Shown: positions 1-7,886 of the stretch, one piece after another
How the letters are laid out: each line of letters opens with the position of its first letter
Position numbering within the stretch: the stretch's first letter is position 1
Source of the DNA: Kiritimatiellia bacterium
GTDB taxonomy: Bacteria > Verrucomicrobiota > Kiritimatiellia > RFP12 > UBA3636
Assembly (NCBI GenBank): GCA_017648065.1
Contig: JAGCJJ010000064.1
Span: forward strand, 1-34,457
Direction: 5' to 3'
Length of the DNA stretch: 34,457 bases
The notes under the pieces: generated by a model
Seen by the model: the letters and a program-made list of their open reading frames with translations, nothing else
Database searches by the model: none
What the model was told of the DNA's origin: nothing
Program-made: the position numbers and the translations under genes

Positions 1-113
1 ATAAAATCGTCTCCATTATCTAAAACCACAAATTCAGTTTTACCCATAAACTCGGCTTGGAGTGCTCTAACAATCTCAATCTCACTTGTAATTTCTCTTC
101 CATCTATTTGCAT
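1..113 (-). CDS. Unrecognised protein, N-terminal 37 residues only
   Basis: The gene runs off the left edge, so only the first 37 codons are visible. The peptide begins MQIDGREITSEIEIVRALQA and continues with acidic and hydrophobic residues, without a signal peptide or recognisable motif. The start is well supported: AGGAG lies 6-7 bases upstream of the ATG at 113. A possible promoter lies about 120 bases upstream, just beyond the tRNA gene. No function can be assigned from so short a piece. Confidence 0.6.
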   Translation of the reverse strand, partial: MQIDGREITSEIEIVRALQAEFMGKTEFVVLDNGDDF

Positions 114-232
114 TTATAACTCCTTAGATTGTCGCCACCTACATTATGAATGAATCCTTGAGCTCATTGAATCTCTCAACATAAGTCTTCTATTGAACAA
201 AACTCATGGTCTTATACCAAACAGAAACACCT

Positions 233-262
233 ATAATACAAAACTTCGTTCTTGCAATGCAA
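233..262 (-). promoter_or_regulatory. Possible sigma70-type promoter downstream of the tRNA gene
   Basis: On the minus strand there is TTGCAT (257-262), an 18-base spacer, then TATTAT (233-238). It sits immediately after the 3' end of tRNA-Pro and would give a leader of about 110 bases before the partial gene at the left edge. The boxes are reasonable, but AT-rich DNA gives chance matches. Confidence 0.35.
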
Positions 263-263
263 A

Positions 264-340
264 TGGTCGGGGTAATGGGATTCGAACCCATGGCCTTTTG
301 GTCCCGAACCAAACGCGCTACCAGACTGCGCTATACCCCG
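264..340 (-). tRNA. tRNA-Pro (anticodon CGG)
   Basis: The reverse strand folds as a 77-base tRNA. The acceptor stem CGGGGTA pairs with TACCCCG, followed by discriminator A and an encoded CCA. The D-arm contains AGTCTGGTAGCG. The anticodon arm is TTTGG-TTCGGGA-CCAAA, giving anticodon CGG, and the T-arm contains GGGTTCGAATCCC. CGG reads the proline codon CCG. The CCA end is encoded in the DNA. Confidence 0.95.
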
Positions 341-427
341 AACATCCTTTCTTCGCAAAATTTATCAGCCTAAATTACAATGACCAACTAATATGTTTGT
401 AATAAAGGCAAGTCCTTGATTCTTATG

Positions 428-2572
428 TTATCTACGCTTATTATGAGACTTTTTGCTATGCTTATGCTCAAACTTTGAAGCATATTTGCCCTTTCTGCCA
501 TTCTCCTTAAGTTTGCGTCCGCCCTTCATACTAGGAGAACGCTCACCCTCTGTAGAAAGGACTGTGCGAGCTTTTGATACATCTCCATCTGATACAAGAG
601 CAAAATCAACCTTACGCTCCTCAAAGTTTACCTTGATTGGATATACTTTCAAAGAGTCGCCTGCTGCAAAAGAAGTTCCTCCACCAACAAGGCATTCACG
701 ATTCTTATCATAGCGTAAGAATGAATTTGATAGTAATGATGCATGAATCATGCCGCTAATCTGTAAATCTGGCAACTCAACAAAAACACCAAACTCTGCC
801 ACACGGACAATTATTGCTTCAAATTCATGAGTACCTATCTTATCCTGCTCAACTAATTGCTCAAGATAGCGATACTTCTTTATCTCAATCAAATCACGAG
901 AGGCTTGCTCTGCATTTGCTTCTGTTGTTGTTGATGAAGCAGCTATAGCTATTAGCTCATCCTTGCTTGGCTGGCGCTCTCCAAAGAGCAATGCAGCCAG
1001 CTGTCTATGAGAAACTAAGTCTGGATAGCGTCGGATTGGTGATGTAAAGTGGCTGTAATAACGCTTTGCCAAGCCAAAATGACCCTCATTCTCTGCACTA
1101 TATTCAGCACGCTTCATACTGCGTAAAACAAGAGTAGAAACAAAATACTGCAATGGAGAATTTTCCACTGCCTTAAGCAAACGCACGAGATTACGTGTAT
1201 CTGTCAAATCTCCAGCCATAATGCCAAGCATTGTCAATGAAGCAGAAAGCTCCTCCAGCTTCTCCTCATCTGGCTTATCGTGGAAACGAGCAATATATGG
1301 AAGCTTCTTTGTAGAAAGCTCCATTGCTACTGCTTCATTTGCTGCCACCATCGCCTCCTCTACCAGCTCATGAGCAGGAAAATGTGGTGCTGGGCGTACG
1401 CCAACCATCTCATCATTTTCCATCAATATTTCCAGCTCTGGTGCAGAAATATTAAGAGAAAGCTTCTTAAAACGGATTTCTCGAAGTTGCTGAGAAAGTT
1501 TATTTATTTCAACAACCAGCCTACGACATTCTGCATCAGCCAAATCACATTGACCATTTGCATCTATCATCTCTTGTGCCTGCTCATAGGTCAAACGCTG
1601 CTTTGAACAAATAACAGATTTTGTAAAGCGACGCTTTAGCATAATTCCTTCTGAACTAAAAGTAATAAACACAGAGAATGCCAGTCTGTCCTCATTTGGT
1701 ACAAGGCTGCAAACACCATTAGAAAGCTGCTCTGGAAGCATTGGTATCACTTGATCCACAAAGTAGACACTTGTTCCACGTCTGCGTGCCTCTCTATCAA
1801 GTGCTGAGCCTGTTGTTACATAATGAGAAACATCAGCAATATGTACGCCAAGCACTCTATTACCCTCTTCATCTATATCAAGAGAAAGAGCATCATCAAA
1901 ATCCTTTGCTGTGGCAGGGTCTATTGTAAAAATATACTTTTCGCGTAAATCCTCGCGATCTGCAGTATCCTCCAAGCGTGCAGAAACCTCCTCTGCCTCA
2001 CTGATTACTTGGTCAGGAAAATCACGCTCAAGTGCATATTGCGTCATTACCGCAATTGTATCCAATGAAGGATTACTTGCAGGACCAATCACAGATACAA
2101 GCTCAGCATCAGGATTAAAATAAGGATTATCCCATGCTTTAAATCGGACCACAATTCTATCACCTGGCTTTGCATTACCAGCATCATAAAGATTAAAGGT
2201 ATGCTTATAAGTAGGTGTTATTGGCACTGCTGTCCAAAATGCTCCATTCTGCTCAAGTGTGCAGACGATATTGCGAGAAGCACGCTCTACAACACGGAGA
2301 ACGCGACCCGTTGGGCGCTTCACTCCTCTAAATGGAAGAGCCATTAAAACCTCAACCTTATCGCCAGTAAGTGCGGTTCCAACATCGCGTGCCATAATCA
2401 TCACATCGTCGCCACCGCAATCTGGAGTTACAAAACCATTGCCACTGCGAGTAAGAGAAATTATTCCTGTAAACTCATTTGGCAGAGACGACTTTGCTGG
2501 CTGCTGGTCTAGCATAGCACCTCTGCGCCTGACCTGACCTTTAACTGCACCTTTCATTTTAAATTTACTCAT
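428..2572 (-). CDS. rnr: Ribonuclease R (RNB/S1-domain 3'-5' exoribonuclease)
   Basis: This is a 714-residue RNase II/RNase R family enzyme, a processive hydrolytic 3'-5' exoribonuclease acting on structured RNA in the cytoplasm. An OB/cold-shock-like segment (about residues 35-80) is followed by the RNB catalytic domain with the hallmark YIFTIDPATAKDFDDALSLD, whose aspartates bind the metal ions. Near the end comes an S1 RNA-binding domain (GVFVELPDLQISGMIH). The protein finishes with a Lys/Arg/His-rich tail, as in RNase R and unlike RNase II. It is somewhat shorter than Escherichia coli RNase R because the N-terminal helix-turn-helix region is missing. The ATG at 2572 is preferred: AAGGAG ends 8 bases before it but only 2 bases before an upstream ATG at 2578. 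The gene overlaps the end of rsmI, so the two are probably translated together. Confidence 0.93.
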   Translation of the reverse strand: MSKFKMKGAVKGQVRRRGAMLDQQPAKSSLPNEFTGIISLTRSGNGFVTPDCGGDDVMIMARDVGTALTGDKVEVLMALPFRGVKRPTGRVLRVVERASRNIVCTLEQNGAFWTAVPITPTYKHTFNLYDAGNAKPGDRIVVRFKAWDNPYFNPDAELVSVIGPASNPSLDTIAVMTQYALERDFPDQVISEAEEVSARLEDTADREDLREKYIFTIDPATAKDFDDALSLDIDEEGNRVLGVHIADVSHYVTTGSALDREARRRGTSVYFVDQVIPMLPEQLSNGVCSLVPNEDRLAFSVFITFSSEGIMLKRRFTKSVICSKQRLTYEQAQEMIDANGQCDLADAECRRLVVEINKLSQQLREIRFKKLSLNISAPELEILMENDEMVGVRPAPHFPAHELVEEAMVAANEAVAMELSTKKLPYIARFHDKPDEEKLEELSASLTMLGIMAGDLTDTRNLVRLLKAVENSPLQYFVSTLVLRSMKRAEYSAENEGHFGLAKRYYSHFTSPIRRYPDLVSHRQLAALLFGERQPSKDELIAIAASSTTTEANAEQASRDLIEIKKYRYLEQLVEQDKIGTHEFEAIIVRVAEFGVFVELPDLQISGMIHASLLSNSFLRYDKNRECLVGGGTSFAAGDSLKVYPIKVNFEERKVDFALVSDGDVSKARTVLSTEGERSPSMKGGRKLKENGRKGKYASKFEHKHSKKSHNKRR

Positions 2573-3260
2573 CGTCATGGCTCCTTTTTTCGCGGCGCTT
2601 TCCCTCTACAACAATAGAGACCTCGCCTTTAATTTTAACGCCTTCAAATTTAGCAATCAACTCAGAAAGGCTTCCTCGTTCAATGCGTTCATGAAGCTTT
2701 GTAAGTTCCATACAAACAGCAGCATTTCTATCACCAAGCGCTTCTAACGCAGCTTTCAATGTAGGGCTCACGCGGAATGGGGACTCAAAAAGAATCATTG
2801 TGTGAGAAAGCTCCGCTTCGTCCGCAAAGAAACGATGTAAAGCACCTGGTTTACGTGGTGGGAAACCTTTAAATGTCCAACTTGATGTTGGAAGCCCTGA
2901 CATAATAAGAGAAATATTTACAGCACTTGCTCCTGGAATTACTGTCAATTCAAGGCCCTCTGCAACTGCAGAGCGAACAAGACGAAATCCAGGATCACTA
3001 ATCGCAGGATAGCCTCCGTCTGAACAAAGAGCGACATCTACTCCGCTCTTTAGCAAGCCAAGAATTCTATTTCCTGCGAATTCTTCATTTCCTTCGCGGT
3101 ATGAAATCATTTCAGGGCGAGGGATTTCAAGTGATGAAAGCAACTGCCATGTACGGCGTGTATCCTCGCAAGCAATAACTGTAACACTCTTTAATACTTC
3201 GATAGCACGAGAAGAAATATCGCCTAAATTTCCGATTGGTGTAGCTACAATATACAACAT
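2565..3260 (-). CDS. rsmI: 16S rRNA (cytidine-1402 2'-O)-methyltransferase RsmI
   Basis: This is a 231-residue member of the tetrapyrrole-methylase fold family that methylates the 2'-O of C1402 in 16S rRNA using S-adenosylmethionine. The N-terminus MLYIVATPIGNLGDISSRA and the following IACEDTRRT are the family signatures. CSDGGYPAISDPG and VIPGASAVNISLIMSGLPTS form the SAM-binding core. It is shorter than E. coli RsmI (about 286 residues) because the C-terminal extension is absent; this also occurs in other lineages. GAGG lies 8 bases before the ATG. The stop codon lies inside the beginning of rnr, giving a two-gene RNA-metabolism unit behind the promoter at 3314-3343. Confidence 0.93.
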   Translation of the reverse strand: MLYIVATPIGNLGDISSRAIEVLKSVTVIACEDTRRTWQLLSSLEIPRPEMISYREGNEEFAGNRILGLLKSGVDVALCSDGGYPAISDPGFRLVRSAVAEGLELTVIPGASAVNISLIMSGLPTSSWTFKGFPPRKPGALHRFFADEAELSHTMILFESPFRVSPTLKAALEALGDRNAAVCMELTKLHERIERGSLSELIAKFEGVKIKGEVSIVVEGKRREKRSHDDE

Positions 3261-3313
3261 AAAAAATCCTCAAAATAAATTTAATATAAAGCCTTGCAAA
3301 ATTATTACTAGTA

Positions 3314-3343
3314 ATTATACCACTTTTGGCAAATTAGTTGCAA
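3314..3343 (-). promoter_or_regulatory. Promoter of rsmI-rnr
   Basis: On the minus strand there is TTGCAA (3338-3343), an 18-base spacer, then a perfect TATAAT (3314-3319) preceded by TGG, which makes an extended -10 element. The predicted start is near 3307, inside a 12-base perfect palindrome, ATTACTAGTAAT (3304-3315), which could be an operator. The remainder of the 3261-3578 intergenic stretch holds only this promoter and the terminator of the next gene upstream. Confidence 0.6.
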
Positions 3344-3470
3344 TTACAATTCGAAAAACTTATAAGCAAAAATGAGTACTAAGAGTAAAAGACAAACAAA
3401 ATAGAAGCAAGAAAATTTATACCTTACATTCAGAATTCGATAATATTTTGAACATCTGTCAATAAAACAC

Positions 3471-3519
3471 AATCACACTGCCACAATTATTACTAAAAGA
3501 AAATTGTGACAATGTGATT
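3471..3519 (-). terminator. Terminator of the metallohydrolase gene
   Basis: Two 18-base arms (3471-3488 and 3502-3519) form a hairpin. In minus-strand RNA every position pairs, two of them as G-U wobbles; in plus-strand RNA those two positions mismatch (C-A). The stem therefore belongs to minus-strand transcription. The following bases are GTGTTTTATT, a modest U-rich tail. It lies about 60 bases past the stop codon of the 3579-5180 gene. Confidence 0.65.
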
Positions 3520-3578
3520 TATTTTGTTTCTTATGACCTAACTTTGATCAAAAGACAGCTTATGTATATTCTTCTTTA

Positions 3579-5180
3579 TTACAAAGAAATAGTAAACTCT
3601 TTTAACATTTCAGGAACTTCATCAAGTCCAAATACAGAAACTGGAACTTGACCAGCAACACACTGAGGGTATTGCTCAAGAAACTTTCCACTAGCAATGT
3701 CTTCGAGATATTTTCTTAGTGGTTTATTAGCCATTGAAAGAGGAATACTTGTCTCTTGATTATCCTTATCATAAAGCTTTAGCAATGATTGTGGATATAA
3801 ATTGAATACATGTGTTCCTGCCTCTAACTTCTTGCGTTCAGTAATATTTCCATGTAAATCATCAAATACATATTCCTGACCACAATATTTAGAAGATTCA
3901 CTTACCTCAATAGTAATCTTTGAAACCATTTGCTTATGCCATTCAACTGAGTTTGTTGCAAAGTAGAATGGATTTGTTAATGCACAATGCTTAATTTGTT
4001 GCTGCTTCATTGTCTCTGGATCATCATTTTCACCAAAGCAACGGACTACAAAGTATGTATAATCCAAATCAGCAGGAATTTCGATATCAAATTCTACAGT
4101 GCCACCAGCAAAATCACGTAACTCGTAAACCACTGTATTGTTAAGAGTTACTAGCTGTACTCGAGAAAGCTTTGTCTCTTCTCGTGATGGCTTTGCGATA
4201 AGCTTTGCATGAAATAGCTTCTTATCGTCTGTTGCAATAGTAGAGCCCATTGGCATTCCATCAATTGTAAGAATTAGCTCAGGTCCACTTGTAATGTAGT
4301 GGTGACCAAGACGTAATTCCTCCTTGAATTCGTCCATTGAAAGTTTCTTCTTTGTTTCAAGAGGAATTGCATTCTTAAATGTTCTTTCTTTCTTTGGCAT
4401 TCCTGCAAAACCACCATCAAGCTCAGCATAGCAAGGGACACGCCACTTTCTATCTAGCATAGCAAACCAAAGTGCTTGATAATCTACATGAAAAGCATCA
4501 TAACCAATAACTGTTATACCATCGATATGACCATCACTAACTAAGCAAGGCATTAGCTCTGCAGCGATATTTGTTGTAAAATTGCCATCTACAGGAGGAT
4601 GAATCCACCAGCTTGTTGGATGAGCCCAAATAGCTAGAGCACCAGCATTACGCTGCTCATTAATTACCTGTGAATAAGAGCGTCTAAGCTGCGCTCCATC
4701 TTTATGAAGAGGATTAGGATCTTTGATCTCATCTAGCGGAGTAAATGATACTGGCTTATCTTGAGAATAGTCATGCCAAGCAGGCACCTTATAATCAAAG
4801 CCAACATACCAAAGATGACCAAAACGATTTTTAGGAGTTTCATTGTCTATATAAAACAATGTATCCTCTTGCTCATTTAATCGTTTAATCACATCAAATA
4901 TTTCTTCTTTGTCTAGAATATCTTCAGGCTTAATAAGACCTGCATAATATTCATTACGTTTTTCTCCCTCACACTGAGCATAATGCTGACCAGAAACAGT
5001 TGTCCAAGGAGAACCTACGCCATAAGCATGATATTCACAATCCTTACACCATTCCTTTGCATATTGAATTGATTGGTCTACATTGCTCAAATGGTTACGA
5101 ACAAAGTGAGAGTGACCACCTAGATTAAAGGCATAGGTCTGAACAAATTCATTACTTGTTGTTAAATTTTTAATTTTCAT
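3579..5180 (-). CDS. CehA/McbA-type (PHP-like) metallohydrolase domain protein
   Basis: This is a 533-residue soluble protein without a signal peptide. Features that recall the CehA/McbA metallohydrolase group of the PHP superfamily are GGHSHFVRNH near residue 20, AIWAHPTSWW in the middle, and LRLGHHYITSGPELILTIDG with MPMGS after it. The last motif is the typical closing segment of the fold before a beta-sandwich. The C-terminal 200 residues look beta-rich. Family members hydrolyse esters, carbamates or phosphoesters; the substrate here is unknown. The gene follows the histidine phosphatase gene by 45 bases and is closed by a terminator, so the two are probably one operon. No clear Shine-Dalgarno precedes the ATG. 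The fold assignment is moderate and the substrate is not predictable. Confidence 0.65.
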   Translation of the reverse strand: MKIKNLTTSNEFVQTYAFNLGGHSHFVRNHLSNVDQSIQYAKEWCKDCEYHAYGVGSPWTTVSGQHYAQCEGEKRNEYYAGLIKPEDILDKEEIFDVIKRLNEQEDTLFYIDNETPKNRFGHLWYVGFDYKVPAWHDYSQDKPVSFTPLDEIKDPNPLHKDGAQLRRSYSQVINEQRNAGALAIWAHPTSWWIHPPVDGNFTTNIAAELMPCLVSDGHIDGITVIGYDAFHVDYQALWFAMLDRKWRVPCYAELDGGFAGMPKKERTFKNAIPLETKKKLSMDEFKEELRLGHHYITSGPELILTIDGMPMGSTIATDDKKLFHAKLIAKPSREETKLSRVQLVTLNNTVVYELRDFAGGTVEFDIEIPADLDYTYFVVRCFGENDDPETMKQQQIKHCALTNPFYFATNSVEWHKQMVSKITIEVSESSKYCGQEYVFDDLHGNITERKKLEAGTHVFNLYPQSLLKLYDKDNQETSIPLSMANKPLRKYLEDIASGKFLEQYPQCVAGQVPVSVFGLDEVPEMLKEFTISL

Positions 5181-5225
5181 ATCAATTACAAATTAATTAT
5201 TTATCGTTAAAAAATAATCTTAAAG

Positions 5226-5882
5226 TTATTCCTCATAAGGAAGAGGAAGATATAATGAAGCATAATAAATGCCCTTACGCTCACAAAAACGAATATCTGC
5301 ACAACCTGTAAGTGGCAAACCAAAGCGTCCCATCGGTGTTGGCTGAACACCTAGCAAGAACGACAGCATAACACTAAGTGAGCCACCATGTGCAAAAATA
5401 GCAACCGTCTTGTCCTTTGCTTCTTCTGTAGGAACAAAACCATCACCTGTTGGTTTCCAACCGACGCTAGTCAATGTTTCTAAAACAGCAGGAACAACGC
5501 GAGCATACATATCAAAAAGACCTTCACCAAGCTCTGTTTTCCAAGTTTCTGCAATATCTCTATCAGCATCACGCTTTGCCATAGCTTCTGCTTCTGTAGA
5601 TGTTGCATTTCTATATTCCTCAGAAGGATTCCATTCGTGAAAACCCTTAACGATTTTGATTGGTGCACACTCAGAATGTCCTTCCAAGGCGATTTCAGCA
5701 GTCTGAATAGCTCTTCCATAGCTAGAAGAAAACGCATAATCAATCTTGGTATTCTCAAGCATTTTAGCAAGACATTTTGCTTGTCTAATACCACTATCAG
5801 CTAGACAACCAGTAACCGGCATTTGAGGTTCAATAAATGGGTCACCCTTCATTTTACCATGACGAATAAGTAGTAAGCGCAT
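5226..5882 (-). CDS. Histidine phosphatase family protein (phosphoglycerate-mutase-like)
   Basis: This is a 218-residue cytoplasmic enzyme of the histidine phosphatase superfamily, which removes or moves phosphate through a phosphohistidine intermediate. The RHG motif is at residues 7-9 (LLLIRHGKM, nucleophile His8). A second arginine is in SSSYGRAIQTAE (Arg57) and the second catalytic histidine is in AIFAHGGSLS (His165). All expected catalytic residues are present. The substrate could be a sugar phosphate, phosphoglycerate or another small phosphoester; motifs alone do not decide. GGGAG precedes the ATG by about 6 bases. It is the first gene of a probable two-gene unit with the metallohydrolase, behind the promoter at 5939-5967. 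Confidence 0.85.
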   Translation of the reverse strand: MRLLLIRHGKMKGDPFIEPQMPVTGCLADSGIRQAKCLAKMLENTKIDYAFSSSYGRAIQTAEIALEGHSECAPIKIVKGFHEWNPSEEYRNATSTEAEAMAKRDADRDIAETWKTELGEGLFDMYARVVPAVLETLTSVGWKPTGDGFVPTEEAKDKTVAIFAHGGSLSVMLSFLLGVQPTPMGRFGLPLTGCADIRFCERKGIYYASLYLPLPYEE

Positions 5883-5938
5883 AAAACTCCCTTAAACTTT
5901 CATAAAATTGTTACAACGTAAACTTACGCGTTTTTTAT

Positions 5939-5967
5939 ATAATACAAAATATATACGATATAAACAA
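5939..5967 (-). promoter_or_regulatory. Possible promoter of the phosphatase/metallohydrolase unit
   Basis: On the minus strand there is TTGTTT (5962-5967), a 17-base spacer, then TATTAT (5939-5944). This gives a leader of about 50 bases before the phosphatase start. A short inverted repeat, CGTAA-AC-TTACG, lies in that leader around 5917-5928. Both boxes are imperfect. Confidence 0.4.
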
Positions 5968-6029
5968 TAACAAACTACAAAAAACTATATGAGGATAAGA
6001 CAACGTAGTTTTTAAAATAAAATATATGC

Positions 6030-6060
6030 TCTGGATATGTTAAAAACAAGCACATCCAGA
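6030..6060 (-). terminator. Terminator of the GH36 gene
   Basis: In minus-strand RNA the arms TCTGGATGTG and CATATCCAGA form a 10-bp stem with one G-U pair and a loop of about 11 bases, followed by an A/U-rich stretch with ATTTTATTTT. It begins 10 bases past the GH36 stop codon. The T tail is interrupted, so efficiency may be moderate. Confidence 0.55.
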
Positions 6061-6069
6061 ACAATAAAA

Positions 6070-7851
6070 CTATCGGCAAATCAATTTCACATAACCAGAT
6101 AGAGGAACCTCAATTGCTGAAATGCCTTGAGCAATCTCTTGCTCTCTGACCTTTTCACCAAAAGTGTTATAAATTTCTGCCTTGCAATAACATACCGAAT
6201 CAACAACAACCTTTGCATCGCTTGTTGCATTAACAATATAACCTGTTGTTACCCCATCAAAATCAACTACGCGATTTGGAATGTAAACAGCTGTAATTGA
6301 TTCCTTGTCTGATGCTGCTCGGACGATAGGATAATTGCATTCTGGCTCATATGGGATAAATTTACCCTTCATAAGAGTATCGCGATGCTCTACCCAGAAA
6401 TCAATCCAATGCTTCATCATACGAGCCTGCTCAGGAGTTAAGTCCTCAATCTTCAAGGAAAGCTGAGGAACGCTGAATAGAATTGTCAAAAATTGAAGTG
6501 CAGCAAACTCAGGTGTAGCATTACGTGGCCATTCAATCATATCAGAATGTACTGCAGAATCGCCTGATGTCAAGCGTAACGCTACTGTACGCATACGATT
6601 ACGCAAAACGTCTGCTGGACAATCAGCAGCACGTAGCATATTACCATACTTACGAATTGCTGGGCCGATATATCCCTGTCTGAACTCAATCATAATATCT
6701 GGCTTAATTGCGCGCAATGCTGCACTAATCTCTGAAAGCATTACATCTGTTGCTTCTGGAATAGATTTATAATCTCTTCCTGCATAATTATCCTTTAATG
6801 CCGGATCAGGATTACCACGCAATGAAATATTGTCAATAAAATCTAGCTTAAAGCCATCTAGCTTCCATTCCTTAAGAGCTGTCACATAGATGTTCTTTAA
6901 ATATTCACGCACCTCAGGGAAGCGAGGATCAAGAATACTTGTTTGAAGCAAATCTCTGCGTGTCAGTGCCATTTTGCCTAATTTCTCAACAATCTTACTA
7001 TCATCACCAACAAAAGGAACAGAGAACCAAAGCATTACCTTCATGCCCTGCTCATGGATTTTCTCCACAAATTCTGCCATATTTGGGAAACGAGATTCTG
7101 CTGGCTCCCAATCTCCACAATAACGATAAAGACCTCCGCCTAATTTTTCCAGCTCCCAGCCATCATCAACAATGACTGTCTTCATACCAAATTTAACGGC
7201 CTCAGCACATTCCTTAATAATTGGCTCATCGTGAATATCTTGATGGAAATTATACCAAGTTGAATATATTGGCTCAAATGCACACTCTGGAGCAATACAA
7301 GGCTTATATTCAGGCATTTGCTCAATCCATTTAGCACCGGATGAAATAGCTTCAGAATAAAGGATTTCTCTTGTATCTATGCGAATTGAAATTTTCTGTG
7401 AACCCATTGGAGACTCTGGCTCAGTGAAGAAGCTTGCTGAAAAACTAGGATGTGCTGAATATTCATCAATACCAAGCTTTGTTGTTACCTTTCTAAATGC
7501 ATCTGAAATAGAAAAAGTAACTGTATTAACAGATCCTTCACCAATAGCTGTATTGATAGGAACAGACCAAGCAAGCTCAGAATAAACCTCACAAAGCCAA
7601 TTTGGTGGAAGACACAAATTTTCTACAAGAGGTGTCCAGCGATACAATGAAGGACGAATATTTTCACATGGAGTAAATAGAGTAAACTGAGGTGGCACTT
7701 TTTCTGCCTCTCCTATCGGAGAAAGCTCTACATCAAGAATTTCAATGCCATCTGCTTCATTCCGGCAAGTTGTCTTAAACTCCCAGCCACAATCCTCATC
7801 CTTTGTGTAAAGGTTAAAGGTTCCGATTATTGTATCTATTTTTTTATACAT
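6070..7851 (-). CDS. GH36-type alpha-galactosidase
   Basis: This is a 593-residue predicted alpha-galactosidase of the GH36/GH27 clan, releasing terminal alpha-galactose from oligosaccharides such as raffinose-type sugars or galactomannan. An N-terminal beta-sandwich (about 1-185) is followed by a TIM barrel that opens with PIYSTWYNFHQDI. The barrel then shows VIVDDGWE, GDWEPAESRFPN, KVMLWFSVPFVG and WKLDGFKLDFID, where Asp337 of KLDF is the expected nucleophile. Asp410 in LRAADCP is the likely acid/base. A small C-terminal beta domain follows. No signal peptide is seen, so it acts inside the cell. The ATG at 7851 is chosen because AAAGGA lies 6-7 bases before it; an upstream in-frame TTG at 7878 has no such site. 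It lies 35 bases behind the GH42-like gene, so the two form a small sugar-use operon ended by a terminator. Confidence 0.82.
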   Translation of the reverse strand: MYKKIDTIIGTFNLYTKDEDCGWEFKTTCRNEADGIEILDVELSPIGEAEKVPPQFTLFTPCENIRPSLYRWTPLVENLCLPPNWLCEVYSELAWSVPINTAIGEGSVNTVTFSISDAFRKVTTKLGIDEYSAHPSFSASFFTEPESPMGSQKISIRIDTREILYSEAISSGAKWIEQMPEYKPCIAPECAFEPIYSTWYNFHQDIHDEPIIKECAEAVKFGMKTVIVDDGWELEKLGGGLYRYCGDWEPAESRFPNMAEFVEKIHEQGMKVMLWFSVPFVGDDSKIVEKLGKMALTRRDLLQTSILDPRFPEVREYLKNIYVTALKEWKLDGFKLDFIDNISLRGNPDPALKDNYAGRDYKSIPEATDVMLSEISAALRAIKPDIMIEFRQGYIGPAIRKYGNMLRAADCPADVLRNRMRTVALRLTSGDSAVHSDMIEWPRNATPEFAALQFLTILFSVPQLSLKIEDLTPEQARMMKHWIDFWVEHRDTLMKGKFIPYEPECNYPIVRAASDKESITAVYIPNRVVDFDGVTTGYIVNATSDAKVVVDSVCYCKAEIYNTFGEKVREQEIAQGISAIEVPLSGYVKLICR

Positions 7852-7886
7852 AATTTTCCTTTGCTTGATATTGATCAAATTATTGA

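Noticed and set aside
193..402. Open frame on the plus strand encoding NGRGNGIRTHGLLVP
   Set aside because: It is the antisense reading of tRNA-Pro, a well-known false protein (GNGIRTHG) arising from the tRNA T-arm.
7851..7878. TTG start extending the GH36 protein by nine residues
   Set aside because: The ATG at 7851 has a good AAAGGA site at normal distance and the extra residues span that site.
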